This document shows, in pieces, positions 47,103 to 56,037 of a stretch of DNA of 64,000 nucleotides (the stretch's first letter is position 1; every line of letters starts with the position of its first letter). Source of the stretch: Candidatus Thiodiazotropha sp. (ex Epidulcina cf. delphinae) (lineage in GTDB: Bacteria > Pseudomonadota > Gammaproteobacteria > Chromatiales > Chromatiaceae); the NCBI GenBank assembly GCA_025656455.1, contig JAHXHS010000029.1, positions 1-64,000 of the forward strand, in the 5' to 3' direction. The position numbers and the translations under genes are program-made. The notes beneath the pieces were generated by a model. That model had not been told where the DNA came from and did not search any database. It was given only the letters and a program-made list of their open reading frames with translations.

Positions 47103-48976
47103 TCACCTTTCTCCTCATCGTTTGAATCGGGCGTCGACGCTGCTTCATCGATCAAGTTGATTTGGTTTCGCTGATTCCGCCTACGCACCCACCAGATGGC
47201 GCCGACCACAGCCGAGATCAATACAAGATTGAGCACGCCGAACCAGATTGTTGCAGTGATCCAACCAGATCCCTCCTCCTCTTTATCCGCTGAATTTGGT
47301 TCGGCCGGCGGGGGTTCCGGTGCGGGTGCGGGTTCCGCGTCTACAGGAGGGGATTTCTCGGGCGGCGGTACAACAACCGGTTCAGGATCAGGCAACTTCA
47401 TGCCCTCTACCTCAACCGGATCATCGAGATAGGCGATGTCACCCCCGCTCAGGGAGTCGGCGACAGCCTTAACGGTAATCTTACGTTTACCGGCAAACCC
47501 CATGAGATCGATCTCTCCATGAGTGCCGGGGATGCCTGTCCCTGTTTCCAGATTCAGCGGGAACACTCCCCCCTCGGCATCTTCCAACCAGGCATCGACC
47601 CGCAAACTTGCCGGATCGATAAGTTGCGTATCCGGGGTGATCTTGACACTCAATAGACCTCCATCACCTTTCGGCGACACCTCCAGAACGACAGGCGGCA
47701 CGACTTCAAAAGTGATCCTCTTTTCCCGGACAAAGGTTGGCCCCGTGGCACTGATCACCAGCTCGCCGATACCGCTGTTCAACGATTCACCACCGAAAGC
47801 CATGGAAAACCGGCCATCGCCGGCGGCCGCATCCGATTCACGGCCATTGTCCAACAGAGGCCTCGCTTCAGACTCGCCCGCGGCATCCTTCCGGGTGGCC
47901 GAGACATTGACCATCTGCAGAAATTCCTGCTTGCGAATCGGCTTGCCGTGATCGGTAAAGCCGGCAACTATCGGGAGCGACTGCCCCTGTACCAGACGAT
48001 TCGGCAGTTCGGTCACCGGCATTTTCAGATCGGTGACAACCATCACCCGGTTGTCGGGATCCAACTCCGCTCGAACCTTCCACTCACCCGCGCGGGGATC
48101 GGCAATTGTGAGCATGTCGTAACCGTCATCCCTGTGCCAACTCACCCCGGCGGGGGCGCTGTCGGCGTTGAAGGCCGCTCCCTGCGGCGGGACGATCTCT
48201 GTCGGCTGTGCACCCGACTTGCGAAATACTAGCAAAGTGGCTTCGGTGATGCTCTTATCGATGCTGAACTTGTTATCTTTCAGAGGCACCGCATCCGGTT
48301 TGCCCACCTTTTCGAAAATCCGTAGAAAGACCTTCTGCAGTTGATCGGCATTTTCCACCTGCTCGTACCAACCGTCCGTGGTTGCCGCCAACTCATGCAT
48401 CAGCTCGTGATCGGCGTTTTTTGACAGCGCAATGGTGTAAACCGTCACGTCTTGTCTCTTCAGGCGCGGCAGGATCTTTTTCAGGATGCGTTGTTTCGAT
48501 GCCGTATTCTTGGCCCTGTCCTTGGATATATCCACCATCCCGTCAGTCAACAGGATGACGCTACGACGATAGGGTCCCGGCGGCCCGCTCCAGTCTTCGG
48601 TTGAGCGCCGCAAGGCATCCTCGATATTGGTGAACTGGCCGGGGGATCCGATCGACTTGGAACGCTTGCGCGCGCTCGCCTTCCAGGCGTTATCGACCTG
48701 CCCCAAGGGAATCTGCATATTGACATACTGGCCAAAGGTCCAGACCCCGGCACGGGTCTGGGAAGAGAGCAGTCCGACCAACAGACGCAACGCAGGGCGC
48801 CGGAGGTTTTTCGGATCGTTCTTTTTCATACTCCCCGAGACATCGATGAGGATGCGCGCATCCGCCCTCTCATCCGCCCCCAGTAGCGGGCCGCTCCAGA
48901 TCAGCGTCATCCACAGAAACATGAGAACTATCCTGACCTTTCCTTTGCTCATTCCTAGGTAATCCCAACTGTGCAT
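47099..48976 (-). CDS. Exported von Willebrand A-domain membrane protein
   Basis: A 625-residue protein with a signal sequence (IVLMFLWMTLIWSGPLLGA), a VWA domain (about 38-215) with the intact metal-site motif DVSGS (45-49), Ig-like domains, a Pro/Glu-rich stretch and a C-terminal membrane helix (IWFGVLNLVLISAVVGAIWWV) followed by a basic cytosolic end. VWA proteins of this design bind a protein partner through Mg ions. ATG 48952 (MSKGKVRI) is an alternative start. The next gene encodes the coiled-coil acidic membrane protein. Confidence 0.75.
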   Translation of the reverse strand: MHSWDYLGMSKGKVRIVLMFLWMTLIWSGPLLGADERADARILIDVSGSMKKNDPKNLRRPALRLLVGLLSSQTRAGVWTFGQYVNMQIPLGQVDNAWKASARKRSKSIGSPGQFTNIEDALRRSTEDWSGPPGPYRRSVILLTDGMVDISKDRAKNTASKQRILKKILPRLKRQDVTVYTIALSKNADHELMHELAATTDGWYEQVENADQLQKVFLRIFEKVGKPDAVPLKDNKFSIDKSITEATLLVFRKSGAQPTEIVPPQGAAFNADSAPAGVSWHRDDGYDMLTIADPRAGEWKVRAELDPDNRVMVVTDLKMPVTELPNRLVQGQSLPIVAGFTDHGKPIRKQEFLQMVNVSATRKDAAGESEARPLLDNGRESDAAAGDGRFSMAFGGESLNSGIGELVISATGPTFVREKRITFEVVPPVVLEVSPKGDGGLLSVKITPDTQLIDPASLRVDAWLEDAEGGVFPLNLETGTGIPGTHGEIDLMGFAGKRKITVKAVADSLSGGDIAYLDDPVEVEGMKLPDPEPVVVPPPEKSPPVDAEPAPAPEPPPAEPNSADKEEEGSGWITATIWFGVLNLVLISAVVGAIWWVRRRNQRNQINLIDEAASTPDSNDEEKGE

Positions 48977-49193
48977 TTGTAAGAGCCAATATCGGTTAAC
49001 CGGAGAAATCTCCTCACCCGGTTATCGGCTGACATCGATAGCTCTTTAATTCCCAAGGCTCCGTGAGCAAGTATAGGTGGTTGAAAGGTAGCTTCATTCA
49101 GCTCCGAGATGGCGTGCCTGGATGAACGATGGATGAGCGGCGCCACGACCACGGCATGAAGCCATTCGTGGCAAATTTGCGTTCATTTGAGGA

Positions 49194-50084
49194 CTAATTC
49201 CGCTTGAAGCGATAGGGCGATGCTTCGCCCTCAGGCTGGGCATGGAAACGTTTATAGGACCACTGATACTGGGTCGGCAGCAAACGGATCAGGGATTCGA
49301 CACCTAGATTCAAGGCCGTTGCAGCCTTTATCGGGTCCTCATCGGCAATCTCCTTGGGCGCGTCCAGATAATGGATATGGTACCCCCTGCCCCCGGCAAG
49401 CCGCTCAGCATAGGCGAAAACCACCTTCGCGCCGGTCTTCCTGGCCAACCGGTTGACCAACAACATGGTCAGCGCCGGAATATCGAAGAAAGGCGCAAAC
49501 ACGGCCCCCTTGTCAGACTTCGGCTGTTGGTCAGGCAGAATGCAGGTAACGCCACCATTCATCAGCGCCTGATAAATACGTTTCACGCCTGAATTATCGG
49601 TGGGCACGAGTTCAGCCCCGCTACGCTCCCTGGCATGCCGCACGACCGCCTCGTATGCCCCCTTTCTCGGAGGACGGTAGAGAGAAGTCACCTGTTCATG
49701 GAACGGCAACTCCAATCCGATAATCTCCCAACACCCAAGGTGAGGCAAGAGGATGATCAAACCCTGCCCGTCCGTCCTCTCCAACTGTTCCTCACCACTG
49801 ATTTGCCTGACCAGACCGACCACCTCACTCACCGGACGAAACCAGATGGCGGCCATTTCCGTGAAGGTGCAACCCATCTGTTCAATCGCTCGGTCGCGTA
49901 AAATGGTAATATCCTCTCCCGCCAGCTCGGGATAGCAGAGACGCAGGTTGATCCCGGCAATTCGTCGCTCACGGTTGGGAAACCAGATATAGAGACGACC
50001 GATGAAGCGACCTAACGCATGCAACCAAGCGAGCGGCAAATGACTGAGCAAGCGCCAGAGTTTGAAAGCGAGTCGGGTCAGCAT
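49194..50084 (-). CDS. LpxL/HtrB-like lipid A acyltransferase
   Basis: A 296-residue inner-membrane protein of the lysophospholipid acyltransferase superfamily; ATG 50084 (MLTRLAFKLWRLLSHLP) is chosen, since upstream codons lack homologous-looking sequence. The catalytic H-x4-E is in LPHLGCWEIIG. Further motifs are RPPRKGAYE and GVTCILPDQQPKSDKGAVFAPFF with the DQ-P signature of LpxL/LpxM. It adds a secondary fatty acyl chain to Kdo-lipid A or a related lipid. Confidence 0.88.
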   Translation of the reverse strand: MLTRLAFKLWRLLSHLPLAWLHALGRFIGRLYIWFPNRERRIAGINLRLCYPELAGEDITILRDRAIEQMGCTFTEMAAIWFRPVSEVVGLVRQISGEEQLERTDGQGLIILLPHLGCWEIIGLELPFHEQVTSLYRPPRKGAYEAVVRHARERSGAELVPTDNSGVKRIYQALMNGGVTCILPDQQPKSDKGAVFAPFFDIPALTMLLVNRLARKTGAKVVFAYAERLAGGRGYHIHYLDAPKEIADEDPIKAATALNLGVESLIRLLPTQYQWSYKRFHAQPEGEASPYRFKRN

Positions 50085-50220
50085 GGGAGTGATTGTACAC
50101 AAAAACGCTGCTTCATCCCTGCCTCTGCCGCTCACCAGAAACCCCCACGCATTGCTTTCAGAGCCAAACCATCTACCATGATGGGCACAGACTGAATCAG
50201 CTTACGATAAGGATCGCCCG

Positions 50221-50649
50221 ATGAGTGAAAAACATCTCCACAATCTCACCCCCCAACAGGCATGGAACATGATGCAGGAGGATCCACGCAGCGTGCTGGT
50301 GGATATCCGCTCCAGTATGGAATTCCTGTTCGTGGGACACCCCAAGGGCGCCGTACACGTTCCCTGGATCGACGAGCCCGACTGGACGGTCAACCCCCAT
50401 TTCGTGACCGACATACGTAAACTACTGCTTGGCGGCAGCATCTGCACCATCGATGAAGGTTGCGCCCCCGTTATCCTCGTCTGCCGTAGCGGAAAACGCT
50501 CCCTTGAAGCGGGGAAGGCGTTAATCGAAGCAGGATTTGTTCGTGTCTTTCACATCGACGAAGGGTTTGAAGGCGACTTGGACGAAGATCACCACCGGAG
50601 CAGCCAGGGTGGTTGGCGCTACCATGGCTTACCCTGGGAACAATGCTGA
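50221..50649 (+). CDS. Rhodanese-domain protein
   Basis: A 142-residue single-domain rhodanese. The sulfur-accepting cysteine is in the six-residue loop CRSGKR (residues 89-94), with LVDIRSSMEFLFVGHPKGAVHVPW before it and FHIDEGFEGD after. Rhodaneses pass sulfane sulfur, which fits a sulfur-oxidising host, though many serve tRNA thiolation or stress. Divergently placed from the acyltransferase; short sequence matches to it occur at 52731-52792. Confidence 0.88.
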   Translation: MSEKHLHNLTPQQAWNMMQEDPRSVLVDIRSSMEFLFVGHPKGAVHVPWIDEPDWTVNPHFVTDIRKLLLGGSICTIDEGCAPVILVCRSGKRSLEAGKALIEAGFVRVFHIDEGFEGDLDEDHHRSSQGGWRYHGLPWEQC

Positions 50650-50677
50650 AAGCTTGTCGGCGCAGTGCAACGGAAAT

Positions 50678-51454
50678 TCAGTCTTTAATCCCCACCCCCC
50701 GCGAAAGCAATCTCAGACTGTAAGCGGTCAAAATTGTGATAAATCCAAGAATAATCACCAACGCAATGCGGACATCGATATCCGACACGCCGAGGATGCC
50801 AAAACGGAAGGTGTTGACCATATACAGGACCGGGTTGGCCAGCGAGACCTGTTGCCAGAAGTTCGGCAGCAATTGTATCGAATAAAACACACCGCCCAGA
50901 TAGGTCAAAGGCGTCAGCACAAAGGTCGGCACGATGGAGATATCGTCGAAACTCTTGGCATATACCGCATTAATGAATCCGGCCAGGGCGAACAGTATCG
51001 AGGTGAGGATGAAAACCAGCAGGGTCAGACCATAACTGTTGACCCGCAGATCGGTAAAAAAGAGTGCGATCACGGTCACCACGATCCCAACCAGGGTGCC
51101 GCGCGTCACGCCCCCTACCACATAGCCGCCCAACACCACCCAGTTGGGTACGGGGGCGATCAACAACTCCTCGATATAGTGTTGCAGTTTGGTGCCGAAG
51201 AAGGACGAAACCACGTTGGCATAGGAGTTCTGAATCACCGACATCAGGATCAGCCCCGGCACGATGAAGTCGATATAGCGATAACCGTCCATCTCACCGA
51301 TACGCTCGCCGATCAGTTTGCCGAAGATGATGAAATAGAGGGTTGTGGTGATCGCCGGCGGCAGAATGGTCTGCATCCAGATACGCATGAAGCGCAACAC
51401 CTCCTTGGTGACGATCGTCTGAAATGCGACCCGATAGATCCCCCATGACGTCAT
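50678..51454 (-). CDS. yadH: ABC-2-type transporter permease (YadH-like)
   Basis: A 258-residue membrane protein with six helices and the ABC-2 signature around DFIVPGLILMSVIQNSYANVVSSFFGTK and the YLGGVFYSIQLLPNFWQQVSLANPV segment. It is coupled to the ATPase gene upstream by a 4-bp overlap. The YadGH type is a widespread exporter whose substrate is not established. Confidence 0.9.
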   Translation of the reverse strand: MTSWGIYRVAFQTIVTKEVLRFMRIWMQTILPPAITTTLYFIIFGKLIGERIGEMDGYRYIDFIVPGLILMSVIQNSYANVVSSFFGTKLQHYIEELLIAPVPNWVVLGGYVVGGVTRGTLVGIVVTVIALFFTDLRVNSYGLTLLVFILTSILFALAGFINAVYAKSFDDISIVPTFVLTPLTYLGGVFYSIQLLPNFWQQVSLANPVLYMVNTFRFGILGVSDIDVRIALVIILGFITILTAYSLRLLSRGVGIKD

Positions 51455-52383
51455 GTTGCCGCCCCCTGTCGTTTGGACCGATCAACCAGATCGATAAACA
51501 TCTGCTCCAGACGATTCTGCTTATTGCGCATGCTGATCACCTCTATCCCTTGTTGAGATAGGAGATCGAACAGGCCGTTCATACTCTGTTCACGCAACAC
51601 CTCCACCTCCAGGGTCTCTGCGTCGACCAAGCTTACCTGATAACCGGGCAACGTCGGGGGATCCGTGATCGACGATTTCAGGTTGAGCACGAAGACCTCG
51701 GTATTGAGCCGACTCAACAACCTGGACATGCCGGTTTGTTCAACGATACGCCCATGATCGATGATGGCGATGTTGCGGCACAAACGCTCCGCCTCCTCCA
51801 GATAGTGGGTGGTGAGAATGATGGTAGTCCCGTGCCGGTTGATTTCACGCATGAAGCGCCACATGGATCGACGGATTTCGATATCGACCCCCGCCGTCGG
51901 CTCATCCAGGATCAACAACCGAGGCCGGTGCACCAGCGCCCTGGCGATCATCAGACGGCGTTTCATGCCGCCGGAGAGCCAACGCGCCTGGGTGTGACGC
52001 TTATCCCACAGATCGAGCCGTTTCAGCGTCTCCTCGGCGCGTCTGAAGGCCTCTTTTCTGGGAATGCCGTAATAACCCGCCTGGTTGACCAGGATCTCCA
52101 CCACCGGCTCCCACATATTGAAGTTGAACTCCTGCGGGACCAGGCCGATCAGGCATTTGGCCTGCTCCTTTTCCCGATCGAGATCATGGCCGTAGACCGA
52201 GACCTCGCCAGCGCTCTTGTTGACCAACGAAGCAATAATGCTGATCGCCGTGGACTTGCCGGCCCCGTTCGGTCCGAGCAGGGCGAAGAAATCCCCTTGT
52301 TCCACCGTCAGACTGATCCCCTTCAGGGCCTCGAAGCCGTTGCGGTAGGTCTTGTACAGGTTATTGATGACGAGTGCGGACAC
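51451..52383 (-). CDS. yadG: ABC transporter ATP-binding protein (YadG-like)
   Basis: A 310-residue ATPase: Walker A GPNGAGKST, Q-loop LVPQEFNFN, signature WLSGGMKRRL, Walker B LLILDEPTAGVD and switch His in TTHYLEE. The C-terminal 70 residues (NLKSSITDPPTLPGYQVSLVD onward) are the usual regulatory extension of exporters. It starts the two-gene operon. Confidence 0.93.
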   Translation of the reverse strand: MSALVINNLYKTYRNGFEALKGISLTVEQGDFFALLGPNGAGKSTAISIIASLVNKSAGEVSVYGHDLDREKEQAKCLIGLVPQEFNFNMWEPVVEILVNQAGYYGIPRKEAFRRAEETLKRLDLWDKRHTQARWLSGGMKRRLMIARALVHRPRLLILDEPTAGVDIEIRRSMWRFMREINRHGTTIILTTHYLEEAERLCRNIAIIDHGRIVEQTGMSRLLSRLNTEVFVLNLKSSITDPPTLPGYQVSLVDAETLEVEVLREQSMNGLFDLLSQQGIEVISMRNKQNRLEQMFIDLVDRSKRQGAAT

Positions 52384-52855
52384 GGCATTACACTAAGAAA
52401 TAGCTGTCATGAAGAATATACCGCGAATATTCGCTGATGCTGTTTTGTTGATGCCGATCCGTAAGCGACCATGGGAAACAGAGAGGAGTACACCGGAGAA
52501 GCGCAAAGTCAGGCCGCCTCTTTAGAATGTATCATGGCACATACTGGCCCACGGGCCAAAGCTTGCCATGCCGAGCTTCAGTCGAGCACACCTTCAGGCA
52601 CACCATTTTCGCCAGGCATTGCAGGGCTCCCCACATGGAGGATTTTTTGCTGGCTTCTCTTGCGCCCTAAAACAAATGCCATTGACAAGCATCCCGCAAG
52701 GCTTCAGCATGTTCAGGTGAACGGTTCTGAAATTCCTGTTCTTGGGATGGGGTAGGGGTAGAAGGTCCTGGTCCAAGGGCGCCGTACGGCACTGCCGGCC
52801 ATCCGTATCGTTGCCGCCAACTTACTTTCCGATAGCGGTGGGAGTGATGGAACCT
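52384..52855. other. Non-coding gap with rhodanese-like sequence fragments
   Basis: About 470 bp without a convincing gene; a 94-codon frame here lacks coding character. Two pieces, GAAATTCCTGTTCTTGGGA (about 52730-52748) and CCAAGGGCGCCGTAC (about 52777-52791), resemble adjacent parts of the rhodanese gene at 50320-50358, suggesting a decayed duplicate, or chance. Confidence 0.35.
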
Positions 52856-53515
52856 ATGCAGATAGTCTTTTATAGAGCCCAAAAATCAGAAAAGGCCCAT
52901 GGGGCATGGCGGCCAGTTACCCACGACCAGACCCGGCACATGATCAAATACCTGATCGGGGCCGAAGATGAGAGAGACGCTTCTGTCCCAGACTACATAA
53001 AGCGGAACATCTATACGCCCGGTCTGAGGAAGAACCTATTCGACTTGTCCAGCTTAATTAAATATGCAGGCGAAAACCACACCGATCCTTTCTGGGTCTC
53101 AATGTCGCTGGACAAAAACGTCAAAGGACAAGGGAAAGGCCGTCCCATCCGTACGTTTACGCTTGACCTGACGCCCTACCGCGCGATAGGAAAAGTCCTG
53201 CACCCAGTAAAACTGGAAGCAGCGATACATTCCATTCGCCCCCATCTCTTGCTTGATACGCCACACCTTGCCGTTGCAAATAAAATCGTGCTACTTCACG
53301 CCCAATCAGGCGGCGAGTGTGAAGTCTCCTATATATCGCCGCTTCCTCCCGGACTTGTGCTCAAGCCCCTGACTCCCGACGAAGGCAACCACCCCACCAG
53401 CACAAGCAAGTCCAAGCCCCCGGTTCCCGATAAAAGCAACCGTCCCCCTCGACCAACAACTAAGCGCAAGCCTTCGATTCCCGACAAGAGCAATCGTCCC
53501 AAGCAGCCAAGATAG
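52856..53515 (+). CDS. Uncharacterised protein with ADP-ribosyltransferase-like motif order
   Basis: The frame is open from 52742. The best start is ATG 52856 (MQIVFYRAQKSEK, 219 residues), 10 bases after GGGAG; ATG 52847 is possible. No known family is identified outright. The order FYRA near residue 6, FWVSMSLD near 80 and GECEVSYISPLPPG near 155 mirrors the R, S-T-S and E-x-E-V-x-x-x-P motifs of R-S-E-type ADP-ribosyltransferases. This is motif-level inference only. The last 45 residues are a Pro/Lys/Arg-rich tail with repeated PDKSNRP. It stands alone in a repeat-rich accessory stretch. Confidence 0.5.
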   Translation: MQIVFYRAQKSEKAHGAWRPVTHDQTRHMIKYLIGAEDERDASVPDYIKRNIYTPGLRKNLFDLSSLIKYAGENHTDPFWVSMSLDKNVKGQGKGRPIRTFTLDLTPYRAIGKVLHPVKLEAAIHSIRPHLLLDTPHLAVANKIVLLHAQSGGECEVSYISPLPPGLVLKPLTPDEGNHPTSTSKSKPPVPDKSNRPPRPTTKRKPSIPDKSNRPKQPR

Positions 53516-53611
53516 TAAAGATAAAATGGCTGATTGTTACTGTTTGGGTGGGCTCACGTTATAGCGTCGAAAAGTCTTATTAACCCGGCGACCTAATATG
53601 TTGGATTCAGC

Positions 53612-53634
53612 CGGTCCGCCTGGTGAGAAATGCG
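53612..53634. repeat. Solo copy of a MITE-B end
   Basis: CGGTCCGCCTGGTGAGAAATGCG is the exact reverse complement of 38781-38803, the left end of element B. No second end lies nearby, so it is a fragment. It directly abuts the palindrome beginning at 53638. Confidence 0.65.
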
Positions 53635-53637
53635 AGC

Positions 53638-54330
53638 TAGTGTAGTGTCCGTCCAGAAACAAGACAATTTCTCTCGCAAAGACGCAAAGATCGCCAAGGA
53701 AAAATAAATACAATAAAAAAACGGCTCTTCCCCAATTCGAGTGGGTGAAAAAAGTCGTAGGTCAGGTTGACGCGGAGCGGCTACCTGACTCAAGGGGGGT
53801 GTCACGTAGCTGCGCAACGTGACCTACGGGTTTCTAAACATCTAAACAGACATCCACTCAAAATTACCTGGGATTTGAATGGGTGATGAGAGGGACGCTC
53901 TACTGAGTGGCGCTGAACCCGTCAATCACCGCCTTTGGCGGCGTGCCGGCGTACAGCCGGGTGGCCGGTCCAGGCGGGGAGCTCGATACTGATACCTCGC
54001 TGAGACCCTACGACGAAAAGAGACTCTCGCAAAGATCGCAAAGCCCGCAAAGGATTCCCAGACAATGCCTTCTTGGCGTACTTAGCGAGCTTGGTGAGAG
54101 AAATAGTGCATGCCTGGCCAGTGATTGAAAACCATCAAGGCGTCGTGCAGGATGGGAAATTCGCATTCGCGTTGATTTGCGTTTATTCGCGGGTAATCAA
54201 CCCTGAGAATTGTTGTGATTTGTATGATCTACCCACCCGATCAGGGGAAGAGCCAAAAAAACAATAAGTTATAACTTTGCGATCTTGGCGTCTTTGCGAG
54301 AGTTTTTCTTTCCTGACGGACACTACACTA
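53638..54330. repeat. Approximately 690-bp imperfect palindromic element with nested repeats
   Basis: The region between the 52856 gene and the DUF3106 gene is dominated by inverted repeats. The outer arms (53638-53700 and about 54275-54330) share TAGTGTAGTGTCCGTC and CTCTCGCAAAGACG motifs. An inner pair at about 53722-53752 and 54229-54259 shares GGCTCTTCCCC and GTGGGT. Inside lies the inverted copy (about 53930-54115) of the repeat at 20510-20715. Short ORFs here only translate repeat units. It looks like a decayed or non-autonomous mobile element. Confidence 0.55.
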
Positions 54331-54386
54331 AGCGGCTTTCACGCTGCCGGGGTGCTCGACAGGGTGTTGACGATGCCCGGACCAGG

Positions 54387-54899
54387 TTATTGGACCAGCT
54401 TTTCCAGCAGCCTGTCCCGCTCCCCTGGGGAGATCTGTTCCAGGCCTTTCAGCTTGCCCAACGCCTGCTGGCGTTGCGCTTTCGACATGCCCTGCCATTG
54501 GCGGCGCAGCGCCTTGCGACGCTCTGGGGAGAGCTGTTTGAAACGCTTGTACCGCTCCTTGACCCAGGCGCGCTCATCCGCTGAGAGGGTCATGTACTTT
54601 TCAAAGCGCTGGCGTATCGCCTTGCGCTGTTCGGCAGGGAGCGCCTTCCATTGCTTGAAGCGGCGTTTTACCCAGGCCTTCTCCTCCGGATCCATCTGTT
54701 GCCAACGCTCCAGGCCTTTGAGCAACCGGTGCTGGCGCTCAGCCGGCAGCCTGTCCCAGTGATCGGTGAGCTTTGCCATGATCTTCTGCTGATAGACAGT
54801 CAGTGAATCCCAGGGGATGGACGGCCGCTGGTCTCCACCCCAGGCACAACCGAGAAATAGGGTCAGCAGTAGGATGAACAGGGCGCGGTTAATCGTCAT
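54387..54899 (-). CDS. DUF3106-domain exported protein
   Basis: A 170-residue protein; ATG 54899 (MTINRALFILLLTLFLGCAW) gives a signal or lipoprotein leader (LGC). The mature part is built of repeated helices of the form W-x(2)LP-AE-R-x(2)L, e.g. HWDRLPAERQHRL, QWKALPAEQRKAI and RFKQLSPERRKAL, which is the DUF3106 pattern. Such proteins follow ECF-sigma/DUF3619 pairs in many proteobacteria; a periplasmic stress role is presumed. It overlaps the preceding gene by 11 bp. Confidence 0.82.
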   Translation of the reverse strand: MTINRALFILLLTLFLGCAWGGDQRPSIPWDSLTVYQQKIMAKLTDHWDRLPAERQHRLLKGLERWQQMDPEEKAWVKRRFKQWKALPAEQRKAIRQRFEKYMTLSADERAWVKERYKRFKQLSPERRKALRRQWQGMSKAQRQQALGKLKGLEQISPGERDRLLEKLVQ

Positions 54900-55116
54900 T
54901 GTCAGGCACCATCGAATCTCGGTGTTGCGGCGCCTCATCTGCCAGCTGCAGCGGATCGAACCAGTCGCCTTGCGGGGTGTTCCAGCCACCCAGGAATTCC
55001 AGAAGCTCCATCTCCGGAAGCTCTTTCGCGCTTGCCGACCGTTCATCCGCCGGCAGCAAAGCGGGTCCGGCCCATAACAGCAGGAGGCATAGCCGTTCAA
55101 CCGGATACCGGATCAC
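54889..55116 (-). CDS. Small exported protein of the ECF-sigma operon
   Basis: A 75-residue protein with a signal peptide (LCLLLLWAGPALLPA) and a short acidic mature part containing LPEMELLEFLGGWNTPQGDWFDP. This LEFLG-W...W-DP motif is seen in the small conserved proteins between DUF3619-like and DUF3106 genes. It overlaps both neighbours (20 and 11 bp), showing tight coupling. Confidence 0.7.
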   Translation of the reverse strand: MIRYPVERLCLLLLWAGPALLPADERSASAKELPEMELLEFLGGWNTPQGDWFDPLQLADEAPQHRDSMVPDNDD

Positions 55117-55489
55117 CGGAGGCCCACAAGTAGAAATCCATGTCTCGGTAAAATTCCAACGCTTCCGGCGCCCCCAGTATCTCGAGGTCCTCCATCAGTG
55201 GCGTTGGATTGAAACCCTGGCCGATGGGGTTCACCAGCGCCAACCAGGCCAGGGCAATAGCAACAACCAGTGTCAGAGCGATCCAGAGGTTGCGCTGCCC
55301 GGCAACGCCGGCAGCCAGCAGATCACCCAACGACCAGAGGCGCTTGTTGCTCCCGGCCTCCACGGCGCGCCGACGGGCGGCGCCCAGACGGGCCAGGGTC
55401 AGTTCGTCCAGTTCCTCCGTGCTTTTCTCCAGCCGCTCCTTGATCGCGGCAAGAAAGGCTGCTTCGGATTGTTCATGTTTCATGGCCAA
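55097..55489 (-). CDS. DUF3619-like membrane protein, probable anti-sigma partner
   Basis: A 130-residue protein with a cytosolic helical part (ELDELTLARLGAARRRAVE), one membrane helix (LWIALTLVVAIALAWLALV) and a short periplasmic tail. The position directly after an ECF sigma gene, with a 10-bp overlap, and this topology fit an anti-sigma or membrane sensor role. It has no zinc-binding HxxxCxxC motif, so it is not a ZAS-type anti-sigma factor. Confidence 0.7.
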   Translation of the reverse strand: MAMKHEQSEAAFLAAIKERLEKSTEELDELTLARLGAARRRAVEAGSNKRLWSLGDLLAAGVAGQRNLWIALTLVVAIALAWLALVNPIGQGFNPTPLMEDLEILGAPEALEFYRDMDFYLWASGDPVSG

Positions 55490-56022
55490 TACCCTTCAAG
55501 CGCTCTCCTCAAACTGTTCACCGCCCGGGAATAGTGGGTCTTTACGCTTCCTTGAGAGCAGCCCATTGCCCGAGCCGTATCCGCGACGCTGAGGCCTTCC
55601 CAGAGGCGCAACATGAAGGCCTGCTGCTGGCGTAGCGATAGATCATGGATCGCCGACTCAAGCCGTTCCATGGCATCCTGTTCGTGGAGCTGTTTAGCCG
55701 GCTCCGGATTCGCCGGATCGGCCAGCGATCCCAGGGGATCCGCTGTTTCGCTCTCCCGATCGTCCCTGGTGAAAAAGACCCGCCAGCGGTTGCGCACCCG
55801 ATGCCGGCGATGCCAGTCGGCGATGCTGTTCTGCAGAATACGCTGAAACAGTCCGCCCCATTCGCTCTCATTACGGTTTGCGTAGCGGCCGGCCAGCTTC
55901 ATCATTGCATCCTGGACGATGTCGAGGGCGTCATCGACGCTGCCCGTTGAGATGCCGGCCATGCGCAGGGCACGGCGTTCGACACCCGACAGGAAGCGCT
56001 CCAATGCCTGATTGCTCTCCAG
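55480..56022 (-). CDS. ECF-family RNA polymerase sigma factor
   Basis: A sigma-70 family protein of about 174-180 residues with region 2 (RRALRMAGISTGSVDDALDIVQDAMMKLAGRYA) and region 4 (LSLRQQQAFMLRLWEGLSVADTARAMGCSQGSVKTHYSRAVNSLR). No ATG fits: candidates are CTG 56022 (reads MESNQALERFL), which follows GGGGGAG at good spacing, and TTG 56004. I favour 56022. It heads a four-gene overlapping operon. MITE-like element C begins 16 bp upstream. Confidence 0.88.
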   Translation of the reverse strand: MESNQALERFLSGVERRALRMAGISTGSVDDALDIVQDAMMKLAGRYANRNESEWGGLFQRILQNSIADWHRRHRVRNRWRVFFTRDDRESETADPLGSLADPANPEPAKQLHEQDAMERLESAIHDLSLRQQQAFMLRLWEGLSVADTARAMGCSQGSVKTHYSRAVNSLRRALEGYWP

Positions 56023-56037
56023 CTTCTACTCCCCCTA

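Noticed and set aside
50537..51448. 303-codon plus-strand frame overlapping the rhodanese end
   Set aside because: Mostly antisense to the ABC permease gene; composition is not protein-like.
52471..52755. 94-codon plus-strand frame
   Set aside because: No ribosome site or coding character; overlaps the rhodanese-like fragments.
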